A stretch of 64,000 bases of DNA. Source: Sphagnum compactum (lineage: Eukaryota > Bryophyta > Sphagnopsida > Sphagnales). Made by a program: the position numbers and the translations under genes. The notes beneath the pieces are model-generated. The model did no database searches and was not told the DNA's origin. It was given only the letters and a program-made list of their open reading frames with translations. Location: positions 19,336,304 through 19,400,303 of the forward strand of contig OZ234496.1 of NCBI GenBank assembly GCA_965153455.1. Direction: 5' to 3'. Of this stretch, positions 49,461 to 61,240 are shown in pieces (within the stretch, counting starts at the first letter, position 1; every line of letters begins with the position of its first letter).

Positions 49461-51066
49461 ACTCTAGAATTGTTGTTCTTCTCACCTTACCCTTAGCCTC
49501 TAGAGTAGCTAAATGTCCTCACCTTGAAAGGGGTTTTGAACAAGAAGTTTTGATTGCAGAAACTCTATATTAGTTTACTTAACATGGGTTCAAGATTTTA
49601 GATTTTGGAGAGAACATTGTCCTCACTTGGAGTTGTGATCTTTCGTGTATAGGTCGTGGAATGCCAGTGCAAAGGCTAGAATCAGAAGGGTGCCAAAGAA
49701 TTTTAATTAATCCCGTGTTTCTTTTAATTGCTAAAAAATAAATATCAGTTTCAACTATTTCATATTTTGATTGATAGACATACGATTTGATAAACTGAAA
49801 CCAAAAAAGAAACAATGAGAAAAAATAAAAATGAACGAGATTTATTATTAGAAATATACAAATCCAAAAATGCAAGAAAATCCAAATGTCAAATCCAAAT
49901 GCAATTGACATATTTGCAGTCTTGAATCCTCGATGCATTAAAACCAAAAAAACTTTAAAGCCTAATCATTGAAGCCCCCCAAAACTTCTAATAACATTGA
50001 AGCTCTTGAATTTCTTCAAATATATTCACTCGTTAGAAGGCCTTTGCAAATCAGACAACAAAGTCACAACAACACTTGGATTCAAAATGGAAAATAGTAA
50101 TGAAACCCTGCCAAATAATAAGACATTAGTCAATTTCTCATGTTGAAATCCCTCAAACCATGCCCCTTGTCGCAATCTTGGCACTGTTGGAAAGCCCTCA
50201 AGAAATAAGATTTAATCAAAGTGATTTGGAAATTTTTAGACTTAAGGTGCAAGAGATATTAAAATTTGAGTATTTTTGTCATTAAAAAGTAAATTAAATT
50301 GCAAAAAAATGATTTTGAAAGGAAAAATTAGTCAATAATCAGTTCACATTTGGGCCAACAACGAAGGTTACACTAGGATTAATTAATTAGTTGTGAAAAG
50401 TCCCAAAGTTCAATTTCTTTTCTTTTGTGATGGGGATCTTTGATTGGCCCATTACAAAAAGGTAAAATTAAATCTTTTTACAGTCCCAAAATAGATATTG
50501 TATTACCTTTTTAGGTTTGACACTTAGGTGCCGAATAATTATTTTATTTCTAAAAATCCACCTGCAATCAAAAAATAATTTATGAAAATTTGGCAATTTA
50601 TGAGAAAAACCAAGGTTTCCAAAATACAAAATTTGATGGAAGCGAACGTGTACCTTAACATGCCTTTTCTTCCAAAAGATATTTTCAATTTGGATAGTCA
50701 TGGGCTTTCAGGTTCTATTGTAAAGTGGGCCTTAATATGGATGAAACCCTGGCAAGCTTCATTAAACAAAGCACCCGGCAAAGGGGGAAAGGAAGAAGAG
50801 AGAGAGAGGACCCAAGTCCAAGCCAGAGATTGTATTTCTTATGTTCTTCACTTGAACGTATGTGTTGAAAGTGGAGGGTGAAACCCAAGGCCACTTTACC
50901 GGAATAAGGGCTTGCAAGAGAATCCGTGTAGAGGGAGAAGCCTGCGTGGGTTTCCACCTCCAATGAGAATTGGAAAACCACCCTTTTTCTGATCGACTGG
51001 GGTCATTTCTCGCAACAATTCAACCCACTTGGAACCCATTTCACCTCCCTCCAAACCTCTCTAGAT
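49461..51066. other. Intergenic DNA, no gene recognised
   Basis: Only short unconvincing frames occur. The frame at 50582-50881 and the minus-strand frames here show no known motif. Confidence 0.5.
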
Positions 51067-51260
51067 ATGGCGACGACCACGAGGACGACAGCAGCGACGA
51101 TCACGAGGACATCCACGAGGACGACCACAGCGACGATCACGAGGACATCTACGAGGGCGACCACAGCAACGATCACGAGGACGACCACAGCGACGATCAT
51201 GAGGACATCCACGAGGACGACCACAGCGACGATCACGAGGACGACGACAATGACAAGAGG
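51067..51260. repeat. GAC-rich minisatellite (36-bp unit) in an open frame
   Basis: A GC-rich unit built from GACGATCACGAGGACATC and ACGAGGACGACCACAGC repeats about four to five times with small changes. The plus frame 50970-51293 reads it as Asp/His/Glu-rich DDHEDIHEDDHS repeats after a start MENHPFSDRL and ends RLALVQSLINS. Another frame is open because the unit lacks stops, so coding status is undecided. If coding, the product would be a 107-residue acidic, His-rich, possibly metal-binding peptide. Confidence 0.8.
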
Positions 51261-52323
51261 CTTGCGCTTGTACAAAGCTTGATCAACTCTTAAGCGAGAG
51301 GAAAGATCGAAGCTAATTTCTACTTGTTGTAACAAGTGCCACGAACTTGTTCTAGAATTCGACCAAGTACTACACCATCCTACTACAACCACCAAGTTCC
51401 ACAACTCGAACGACTCCAGGGTCACTCAACAACGTCGGCGGATGATCAAAAAGCAAAGGTTCAAAGAGGGGCAACAAAGCAAATCGTTGAGAAAGAAGAG
51501 AAAAAAGAAGAAATCTGATGAGGAGCTCTAGAGATGCTTGGGGATTGATGAGCTATTTTCCTTCCTCTCCATGAATGCAAAGAGATATAAAGAAGCTTCT
51601 TCTTCTTCTTCTTCTTCTTCTCCTTTTCTTTTATCACTTGTGAGCAGAGATTGATTTCCTTGAACTGATCTGCTGTCCTACTTTTTCAGATAAATGTTAG
51701 GCAACATTTCAAGCTCTCAAACTCCTTCACGAAGACAAAAAAATCTTGAGCTTGAGAAGTGGAACATGAAATTTACAACATCCAAATGACCATGCAATCT
51801 CCCAGGCTTCCTGTTGTTGGTGCCCCCAGTGAGATCAGCACTTGCAGGCTTTCACACAATTGGACACAGATCATCACAATGTGGAGTTTTTGCAGAGCGC
51901 TGAGGAAAAGATTGAAGATTTAAGCACTCTTATGCAGGGGTATGCACTTGACAAACTGCTTCAATGCTTGAGCTTGCTGGATTTTCAGAAGATCATGCAA
52001 GAGTTTTGTCAATTTCAGCATTAAGCTTCATTATCTTCTTGCAGATGTCCTTATTATCTATAGTATTGAATGGCATCAAGCTGCACAATTGCAGATGGAG
52101 AAGAAGTATTGTGATCCACAACAAGTATGTTTTTTCTGAAATCTCTGCTAAGACAGAGAAGAAGAAGAAAAAGAAGAATTTTTTAATATATATTTTGGAA
52201 AGAGACAAGAGTTTGCTGATCATGACAAAGTTTACACCACTGATCAGCAATAACACCACCATTTGTCAGACACTTTGGTAATTATAGTCTGAGCTTTATT
52301 AGCTACCATGCTTCTTCAGACTT
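51261..52323. other. Intergenic DNA with CTT microsatellite
   Basis: A CTT tract lies at 51596-51622. A 60-codon frame at 51842-52024 has no motif I know. Nothing else is recognised. Confidence 0.5.
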
Positions 52324-52680
52324 CTATATTGGACCAAAGATCATATCGCCAGTTGGTTGTGTGAATCCCACAATTCCAGGTCCACCATACTGATCAGAGA
52401 GGAGGACTTGTTGCCCATCCGCAATCTTGACTTTTGCAGAGATGGGAGCTGTGTGTACGAATTTGAAAGTGCCAATGTTTCCAGCACCGACAGTGAAGTT
52501 GTGATCAGCTCCTGCCTCCAAGGTCACTTGCTGCTTGGGAATGACTTCAGTTTTCTTCACTGATATCTTCACTTGGTAAGCAGAATTGTTGAGGATGTAT
52601 ACATCAGCATTTGTCAGTAATGAGCAAATGCTGCTCATCAGCAACACGAGCACTAGGAGGACCCAAAGTCCTGTCTTCAT
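52324..52680 (-). CDS. Small secreted protein of unknown family, paralogue A
   Basis: Single-exon frame of 118 residues. The N-terminus MKTGLWVLLVLVLLMSSICS is a clear signal peptide, probably cut near TNA-DVYI. The mature part of about 93 residues is predicted beta-rich, with one N-glycosylation site (HNFTVGAG) and the C-terminus DMIFGPI. It shares VYI, VSVKK/ISVKK, P-K-Q, HNFTVGAG-GTF-FVHT and GPGIVG with paralogue B about 1.5 kb away on the same strand, which supports both as real genes. It has no Cys in the mature part. I do not recognise the family. A cell-wall or apoplastic role is only inferred from secretion. Confidence 0.7.
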   Translation of the reverse strand: MKTGLWVLLVLVLLMSSICSLLTNADVYILNNSAYQVKISVKKTEVIPKQQVTLEAGADHNFTVGAGNIGTFKFVHTAPISAKVKIADGQQVLLSDQYGGPGIVGFTQPTGDMIFGPI

Positions 52681-54171
52681 CCTTCCTCAAAATCGCTGAA
52701 AGCACCACCATAAGCATTTCTTCTTCTGCTTCTTTTCTCCGTTGAGCTCAGTTTTAAATCTATCCTGTGAGATGAGATCAGGGAATGCTCACAAGGAACA
52801 AATTGTTGAAGATTTTGGGATGATCTTAAGTGGGTTTGCTTCAACTAACTCCAACACCCATCTCCCAATTCATGCTGATCACCCAGGTCTGGCACCTACT
52901 TACCTACCTACCCATCATGCGAATAGTTTTCCATTTCCCCAGTTTTCCATGTTGAAAAGATCATGTCAAATTTTGAATCTTTTCAACACAAATAATGTTG
53001 TTGTTAAGATATTTTGTAACCCACAAATTTGTTGTTGTCAAAACCATTTTTGTGTGAAATGTGAAACCAACAACACAAACCACCTTAGAAAATATGAGTT
53101 GAAATGATGAAAACTTGAAATTCATGCAATATCTGTGGACTTTTTATGATCACAGAGTCTAGATATTTGGAGAATCCACACCATACTCGCAAACAATCCA
53201 TGGACAATGTCAAATTTGTGATGAATAGTTGAAAATCACGTTGCTCAAGAGAATAGATGAATTAGAAGAGGGAAGAGCTTTCAAAACTTTGTAAAATCCT
53301 CATTTTATTCTTGAGATGAGTAGAACCCTGAGTACTTTCATTCATGTTTGCTAAACTGTGCAATTGGGTCCATACTATTTGATGGACCTGCCCATTTTTT
53401 GATAATGTCTGTGGGCTTTGTTCTTTGTGACTATAACATTGTTATTGCGCTTTGCAACAAATCATTCCTACACCTCAGTACACAAAGCTCAGTTTACTGA
53501 TTGTGCAATTTTGACTCAAGAAATGGGCTAGCATTCATGCATGAAAAAGTGAGGTAGGTAATACTTTCCGAAATTCTCAAAAACATTGTCAGAGTTGGCA
53601 GATGTGTTTTAACACATCTGTTAGCTAAGAGGTCATCTCCTGGTAAAAAACGTCAATCACTTCTTTCCTGGATATTGTTTTTCTGTCAGCTTGCAAGCCG
53701 AACTTGTTATATGTGTGGGGTTGCTTCACTGATTTCTGTAACTTCTGTACCAGAACTTGGTCATGGATTCTTTCAAGCTAGTAACAAAAACTAATGAAGG
53801 AGACCCTTGTTGTAGAATCATCACAAAACAAATCCCGAAATTCAAGAAGAAAATTTCTCAGCCCAGAAGAAAATAAACACCAACTTGAGACATTTATCTT
53901 CTCCTCAAGATCTCTACAAAATGAAATCCTTCCTTGTTTGCAACAGAGATGGAAGGCTACAAAGAGTGATGCGCATTTCACAGCCAAAAAGACCACTTTC
54001 AGATGTGTGTGTGCGCTAGCTATTGCATATAGAATGAGGGACAGTGACTGAAGAAATTGATCAGAGATTTGCTGAAGCAGTGACACCAAGAAGAATTTCA
54101 TCCGAGATTTGCTGAAGCAGTCAGTGCTCAAGGAGAAGAATTGGATCAGAGTTCAGTGGGAGCAAAGCTTA
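52681..54171. other. Spacer between the two small secreted protein genes
   Basis: No further gene is recognised. A short direct repeat containing GAGATTTGCTGAAGCAGT occurs twice at 54064-54122, just downstream of paralogue B. Confidence 0.5.
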
Positions 54172-54582
54172 TTATATGGGACCAAAGATCTGGTTACCAA
54201 AGACTGGTTGACCTGTGTCTAGCTGGCTGAAGTCGAGTCCAACGATTCCAGGCCCCATGAACTGATCCATGAGTATGACTTCCCGACCATCAGTAAGATT
54301 GACTCTTGCAATTCCTCTGTGCACATAGGTGAAGTTATCTTCTGTCAGAAATGAGGTGTGCACAAATGTGAAAGTACCTACTTTGCCAGCACCCACGGTG
54401 AAGTTGTGTTGTAAGCTCCCACCCAGGATTGCCATCTGCTTGGGAATACCAGGACTTTTCTTCACTGACACTTTCACTGCTCCCTCACAATGGCTGATGA
54501 TGTACACATTGGCACTTGTAGCCAGTAACCAACCGCTCAGCAACAGAACTACTATAAGTAGTATCAATCTTCCTGTTGTCAT
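54172..54582 (-). CDS. Small secreted protein of unknown family, paralogue B
   Basis: Start chosen at the internal ATG (54582), giving 136 residues: MTTGRLILLIVVLLLSGWLL is a standard signal peptide in the same position as in paralogue A. The longer frame from 54702 would add 40 residues without counterpart in A. The mature protein contains VYIISHCEGAVKVSVKK, HNFTVGAGKVGTFTFVHT, ILMDQFMGPGIVGLDF and the C-terminus NQIFGPI. Compared with A it has an extra segment with EDNFTYVHRGIARVNL and about 12 residues before the C-terminal NQIFGPI. Two or three N-glycosylation sites are visible. The two genes are a tandem duplication. Function unknown. Confidence 0.7.
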   Translation of the reverse strand: MTTGRLILLIVVLLLSGWLLATSANVYIISHCEGAVKVSVKKSPGIPKQMAILGGSLQHNFTVGAGKVGTFTFVHTSFLTEDNFTYVHRGIARVNLTDGREVILMDQFMGPGIVGLDFSQLDTGQPVFGNQIFGPI

Positions 54583-56935
54583 CTCAAAAACTAAGTACCA
54601 CCACCAGACAGTGAGCACATGGACAATTGAGAGAGACACAAAAGTAGAAGCCAAGGGAGGAAAAAACAGAACTTCTAGCAAGGAAATGATCAAAAAACAC
54701 ACACATACATGAGCTAGAGAAGTTACTAGTTTGTGCTCTTCACTTCTCCTTTTATGGCATCACAAAGTGCAGAGGAAGATTGTGAACTCCAAAACTTGAC
54801 AATGGTGGTGGGGGGCCCATCATCATCATCACCTTCTTCAGTCTTCATAGTCAACAAAAGTTTGACAATACAAACTCCATTCAGAATCAGACACAAACTG
54901 TTTTGACTATGGTGATGGTGGGACTCGTGAGCTTGCACCAGCAATTTTGCTTTTTTCCAAGGTGACTAGACAACTGAACTTAAGCTGAGGAGGATTCCAG
55001 ATGTGTGAAATTCTCTACTGAAGGCAGTCATCAAAGGCAGGATCCCAACAACAAAGAAATCAGAGTGTCCCATCTGGCCTCCCTCACCACCAACTCTGAT
55101 GAACAGAAATTTCTGTATGTTGTGATCCACTGGTTCAGTTGCTGATCAAGCTTTTTTGGAGGTGTGAACATCTCCCATGGAATCATAGTTTGCAGTCTTT
55201 GGACGGGAGATTTTGTGATCATGCAGCAGCAATAGATGGAATCTACACTGAAACAAGAAAAATCATCATTACCAAATTACTCATAGCAGTGGAGATTGCA
55301 GTAAAAATCAAATCTCCTAAATGAGAACATGAGAAAATTGAAGCTCCTAAGAGTTAGTTTGTGTAGAGAAGAACTCCACACCGCAAGCTCCAAAGTGGAA
55401 CAAGACAATACATGACCCTGCACATTTTGAAGGAGAGCACGCCAAAAGTTGGTTGGTAGATATCTCTTACTTCCTGGACTGATTTACTGATGCTTTTTGT
55501 ATCAGGATTCAGAGGTATTGGAGGTTTTTCAAATCACTCAATTCAGACATATGATATGTTTAAGCATTCAGTTTGGAAAAGAATGCCACCTTCCTGTGAC
55601 TTCGTCTTCAGAATTTGATCTCAAAGGCAGATTTCATGAGCTCTAAGTTGATGTAATTTCATACCTTGAACAACGGTATACCAACCCCATGGTGCATTCT
55701 GAACACCAATTGAAACACTCTTCTTGGTCCATCATCCATCCCTTTTCCTCTAAGATCCAGCATGGAGACATGCCTAGACTGGGGGCTGGAACCTCACCCA
55801 CTCTGGTAGGCAGTAGAAGAATAATGAGCAAATTCCTCAATTTTGCAACTTTGGGTTTAAGGTCTAGGTTTACATTGGAAACAGAGCTACATTCAAGAAT
55901 CCAGCTACAAGATCTCCAGCAGAAAAGCTATGTGAAATCAACAGAGAAATAAATAATTTGACTAGAGAATAGAATTAAAAATTTTCAAGCTATGGGTTTT
56001 CTTAACTAATAGAGCAAAGACATGGAGAGTTTTAAAACATCAAACAAAATGACACATTCTGAGGCCATGCTCCAATGGCACTAACAATCCTGTGTCCAAC
56101 ATATTGTCATCATCACCAAACTCTTTGTTTACCACACCAAACAGCAAAATTAGAACTTGGTAAGTAGCAGCTGTCTCTAATCTCTTCTCCACAGAAGCTT
56201 ACAGCTGGTACAGACATCAGTGGAAACTGAAGTAGGTCATTGCCATTCACAACAGAGCAGAAATGGATAGAATCCTGAGTTGAGGTACCCAACGGCTCCT
56301 AAAGACAGACATCAAATGTGCTCACATTCAACATTGCACCATGAGACATGCATAAGTGGACTGAAAACCGAGAATTTTTTTCTCTGACAACTAAGTACAA
56401 ATGTGAAGCATACATAAACTCAAAGACAGAAGAATTTCACATCTTCTTGTCTCATTGGGGAACATGACAATGATGGTCATAAAAGATTGATCTTTGATTT
56501 CAAGAATGGTAACCATATGGAAGACTACAGCTGGGCGGGCAGCTGTCATTCAATCAGCATTTCATGACTGAAGCAAGAATCTCTCTCTCCCAATCAGTTG
56601 CAGCTAAAGTTATTTTTTCTGACTTGTTGGGGGACAGAAGAGCCAAAACCGAGAGGTTCCACATTGCCAAACTTTCTCCTCAAAGGATCTCAACAGCATA
56701 TAGCATGGAACCCCAAAAAAAATAAAAATTAGCACCGTGCAGTTGAATAATCTACAAAACTGGGTGGGCGACTACTACTACTACTACCGCTGTTTCTTAG
56801 CAATTGCTCCATGATTCACAATTCCCAGCATGGAAAGGAACAGATGATGTTGGGAGCCCGAGATGACTCCGGCAGTGTTGTTGACCCACCTGCGGTTGTG
56901 TACATGATAGAACGCTGACAAAACCTTTTATGACT
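54583..56935. other. Intergenic DNA, no gene recognised
   Basis: Both strands carry only short frames. The interval separates the small secreted pair from the 3' end of the glucanase gene. No domain, RNA gene or transposon end was recognised. Confidence 0.5.
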
Positions 56936-59400
56936 TTAGAATTGGAGAATCCAGCTGCCAACAACAATTGCAGCACTGCAAACAAACAGAATACATACAG
57001 ATGTTGCAGACCTTGATGCTACAGCTGTGGATGCATGAGCCGGTTTTGGATCAGAAGTAGATGATGACAATACAGCTGTAGGCTGCAACCCGATCAAAAA
57101 CTGGCAGGTACCTGTTGTTGGATTTGTGGTGGTGACCTTTGCAAGGCCCTGGAAATTGCAAGTCCCTGATGCTTGGTCAGTGAATTGATAGTAGTTGTTG
57201 AAAGCATATGACGCATTGGCCTGAACTGTGAGGGTGCTACAAGATCCTCCTGGGAAAGATGCCGTACAATCACCATGGTTACATGCATAGTCTACATTTG
57301 CCTGCAGTTGCGTCAAATCTGCATTTGGGTTAACCACACACCACTGCGTTGGTAAGTAAGGAACATTTGTTGCAGAAATCAGGTTTGTACTTGTACCACC
57401 ATTTGTACCACCTGCAGAAAGAAACACAGAGACATATCAAGTAGCTGATAAGAGCACCCAAAAAACCCCTAAAACAGAAAACCAAGGGGCACAAAGTTCC
57501 ATTGTACATGAGGAGCTCAAAAAAGATTTCATGCTTTGGATAAATCTTCTTCACCAGATATGTTAACTTTGGATTCTGATATTATGTAACAGAAATCCAC
57601 AAATTATTATTCTCGAGTCAATGCTAACTTGTCTGCAAAAGGTTCTACATCACAAGCAAGGGTGCATGACCCATCATCAACCATCATCCCACTCCCAACA
57701 TCAACAATTACACCTTGTACCCACCGCAAATAGCAGGAAGGACTTGTGAAGATCTACCTGTAAGGTCAAGTGTGTATTTCAGGGATCCATCATAGTTGAA
57801 AATACCCCAGTGTCTCTCAAAGGGACCAGGCAATATGGATTTTGCATCTTCATCAAGGAGGCTAAACAAATAACCATCCAGCACACCAGGCCTCAATGGT
57901 GTGCCTGTGCCACTAAGCATGTGCTTGACAAGCTCCGACATGAAGCTCTGTGCAAACTGAAGGTTAGCATTTGGGACACCATCTGTAGGCCACCCAATCT
58001 CACCAACAATGATAGGCAGTGTTGGGAATCCAGAATTGGTGAGCGCTGTCACCAGGCCATCGTAGCTGGCATCGAAAACATTGGTGTAAACATGTGGGCC
58101 ATCGATGATTGAGTTTGCTGATCCATTGAAAAATGCAAAAGCCAGAGGGAAATTTGTGGACAAAACCAAGCTGAGAAACGGATAGAAATTCACCATAAAT
58201 GGTGCACCGGTGCTTGCCAGAAATTGTGAGATCTGTATCATGAGAGAAGAAATGTCGGGACGAAACGTTGTCTGTGATGGAAGATATGGTGGTGGACTAC
58301 TCAGAACATCAGCATTGCAAGGAATAGTTGCCTTGATGTCACTTGCATGCCCTGCTTGTGCAAGTGCCTTTTGCACATTTTGCAGCGCAGGAAGTGCAAC
58401 ATTCTGAAACATTCCATTGTAACCATTCAAGAAAGGCTCATTCCCAACCGCAACCCACCTGCACCCCCAAACCAGCCAGCCAGCCAGCAACCCAAATCAA
58501 GCTAACGGATGACTCAGAAACAAAACTGAAGAAAAATTCTGATGACCGATGGCATAACCCTCATGTATATGTGTGTACAAATTCTTCTCACAATTGTTCC
58601 AATTTGGAATTTATTATCATCAAAGACTTTGGCACACACTCTGAGCTCACTAAACCCTAGTAAGAATGGAGAAGAAATGGAGCAAGAAATGCAGTGTATA
58701 CAATAACAACATTACCAGCAACCAAATTGAGCTCATGGATGACTCAGATACAAAGAATTCTGACGACCAATGGCATAACCCTTCTACATATGATATGTGT
58801 GTGCAAATTCTTCTCACAATTTTTCCAATTCAGAAACTGTGATCATCAAAGACTTCAGCACACACTCCAAGCTCCCTAAAACCCTAGTAAGAATGAAGAA
58901 GAAATGGAGCAACAATCACAGTGTATACAACAACATTAGCAGCAGCAACAACAAGCATTGCAGAAACATCATCCTCATCATCATGAGAACAAGAGCTTCT
59001 ACTTGACCTACTTGATGTTGACACCATTGCCGCCGATGTACTGAGTGACATTCTCTTGAACCCAAGCTGCTGCAGCAGCAGGGCTGCTGGCAAGGGAGGC
59101 GAGTTCATCGTTGGTGGCGGCCACCATGACCTCGATGTTGGTGCCTGCCATGGACTTGATGACTTCCGGATCTGCGTCGAAGAGCTTCACTTTGGTGATG
59201 TTGTTGGCTTGCAGCATTTTCACCACGATACTATTGGGAAGAGGATTGAAAGCCACCGTTCCCCAGTTGACGCCCAGAATCGTAGCACCCACTCTCCGAA
59301 CGTTCTCTTCTTGTTGTAAGACTCCCAAGCATACCAACAACAACATGAACACTACCCACCTCAACTCTTTCCAGCTCCCCCCTGGCCCCGTACTCGCCAT
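56936..59400 (-). CDS. GPI-anchored glucan endo-1,3-beta-glucosidase (GH17 + X8/CBM43)
   Basis: Hydrolyses beta-1,3-glucan such as callose at the wall; relatives act at plasmodesmata, pollen and dividing cells. Exons on the minus strand: 59400-59012, 58458-57758, 57411-56936, with GT-AG borders and matching phases, for 521 residues. The ATG at 59400 is preferred over one 32 codons upstream because it places MASTGPGGSWKEL before a hydrophobic signal segment (VVFMLLLVCLGVL). GH17 begins at LGVNWGT. The general acid Glu is E137 in VAVGNEPF and the nucleophile is E283 in IIVGEIGWPTDG. The X8 domain runs from about 387 (WCVV) to about 470 with six cysteines. A Ser/Thr/Pro-rich linker and a hydrophobic C-terminus (SVCILFVCSAAIVVGSWILQ) fit a GPI signal. 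Everything needed for activity is present. Intron 1 (553 bases) holds a tandem duplication. Confidence 0.93.
58486..58950. repeat. Tandem duplication inside glucanase intron 1
   Basis: About 230 bases are repeated: GATGACTCAGAAACAAA near 58509 matches GATGACTCAGATACAAAG near 58738. Both copies continue with TGGCATAACCCT, CAAATTCTTCTCACAAT, ATCATCAAAGACTT, ACCCTAGTAAGAATG and AGTGTATACAA in order. The duplication makes up most of the intron. Confidence 0.9.
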
Positions 59401-61097
59401 AGCTGAGCTGCTGCCGAAACTTCTTCTTCTTCTTCTTCCTCGCTCTCTAGTGTGTACTACAACATCCAACCCCGGCGTCAATGCTCTAGCACCCAACTAC
59501 AATGCTTTACAAATTCTTAGTCAAAATGGGTACAAAACTGTAGAAACGGTCTTGTAATCTGAATGTTCAGCTGCCTCTGCGACATCGGGAATGGAAAAAC
59601 GAGGCGCCGCTGTGGGCTTCTTCTCCTGCAGAACCATTTGGCAGCAGAAACATTTTCGAAGAGCGACGTCAGTAGCTAGAATAGAATTATTAGCAGAAGA
59701 ATCAGACCTTCACGAAATGCTGCAAAGTGAACATACGGAAAAAAACAAAAAAAAACCAAACAAAGTGGGCAAAAACTGGCAGCTAAGAAGAAGCACGGGA
59801 CAGCGACGAAAAGCTGCAGCTAGTGAGAAAGGAACAGTGGACGGAAGAAGGCGGCGAGCACCATATCCACCAGACTCGCGAGCTCGCAGTTCTCAGCTCT
59901 GCGCGACACGAGCGCAGAAAACACGCGGTGCCAGAGCGAGAGCAGCAGGCAGAGCGCTGCCAGTGGCGTCCCTTTTACCTTTTTACTATTTTTACTTTCT
60001 ACTACGCCACTCCATTTTTTCACTCCTTCCATCTCCATCGTTGTTTTGGAGCGATGAAATAACTCCACTTGTGGATGATAAACCCTTTTACTAGAACAAC
60101 GAGTCATAGAAATCGAAACTTCATCCGTAATCGTGCCCTTATTACCATTTTACTCTTTTTACTTTTTACTACGTTGGTCCTTTATTCAACCCTCTCCATC
60201 TCCATTATTGTATCAATGTACAGAAGCGATGAAATAACTTCCCCCGTGGATGATAAAACCAGTAGTAAAACAACGAGTAATAGAAATCGAAACTTCATCC
60301 GTGAAGACCAAAATTGCCAAGTTTCACACTAAAATTTCAGGTTCTTTTCACAAACCAGTAGAAAAATCCACAGAAGGCCCTTTCTAAATGGATGTAAAGA
60401 TGACAGATTGGCGCTAAAAGATTCATCCGATGTGCAGCTTTCCTAATCAGTGGATGAGAATCTCAGACCTCGTCAATGAAAACTTCCTCTCCGGAAGAAA
60501 ATAGTGACTTAGGTGAAAACTTTTTCTTTATTTGTCTCAAATGCAAGAGTTCTGGACTTTGACAAGTTCCGGAGTCCGAATTGAACCGGAACTCAAACGG
60601 AAGGAATAATTTGATCCCAAGTTTGAACAGTTCCGGAGCCCAATTTGAATCCAAACTCAAACCGAAGAATAATTCGTCAATCCAAATAGAGGAACAAAGG
60701 GGGCGGCTTGCTTCCTTTCCGTCAAGCCAATTTTAATTGTTTTTGGGGGTTGTTGTTGTGTTTTGTGGGGTCCTTTCTGTTTTCTCCCAAACAACTTCGG
60801 CAAAAGCTCAAAGTTCGCCGACCATGTTATCTCTTTACCAACGCCGGACAATTTGTAAGATAAACAATCAGACGTACATCATGAATCGAGGTGGGTCCGC
60901 AATGGGCTTGTTAAAAGAAACCTGAAATTATTTTACTATGAGGAAGGGCGGACAATTTTGAAATTGCGGATGCTTTTTGGGCTTTCATTATGGCAAACTC
61001 CGGAAATAAAATTCTCGGACTTGCATTTTGCAATGATGTTCGCAAGGAAGTAGAATGACAAATTGGGTCTTTTTTTTTAGGTCTAGCTTGTCAAGAA
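59401..61097. other. Upstream region of the glucanase gene
   Basis: Probably contains the minus-strand promoter and 5' untranslated region. The stretch 59590-59960 is less AT-rich and open in several frames, but none shows a known domain. A short duplication follows at 59980-60302. No TATA box was assigned. Confidence 0.45.
59980..60302. repeat. Imperfect tandem duplication, unit about 165 bp
   Basis: The first unit ends GCGATGAAATAACTCCACTT ... TAGAAATCGAAACTTCATCCG (to about 60130). The second repeats the same order ending at about 60302. Both begin with a TTTTACTTT..TACTACG block and share CTCCATCTCCAT. Confidence 0.8.
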
Positions 61098-61240
61098 TGG
61101 GGTGGGGGGGGGGGGGGGGAGGGAACAAGGTGTGTGATTGAAGGCTTATGCCCAAAATATTATTTATTTATTTATTTATTTATCTATTTTTATTTATTTA
61201 TTTATCTATTTTAAATAATTAATTAACTAATTAACTAATT
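61098..61240. repeat. Poly-G tract and TTTA microsatellite
   Basis: A G-rich run with sixteen consecutive Gs lies at 61098-61123. It is followed at 61160-61240 by (TTTA)n and AATTAACTAA repeats. Another G-rich run closes the window at 63981-64000. Confidence 0.9.

Noticed and set aside
51003-51425. Minus-strand 140-residue hydrophobic frame (Val/Ile/Leu rich)
   Set aside because: It is the antisense reading of the GAC minisatellite. Its hydrophobicity follows from the repeat composition.
59591-60094. 167-codon plus-strand frame upstream of the glucanase
   Set aside because: It is Arg/Lys rich with no domain, lies where the minus-strand promoter should be, and other frames are open too.
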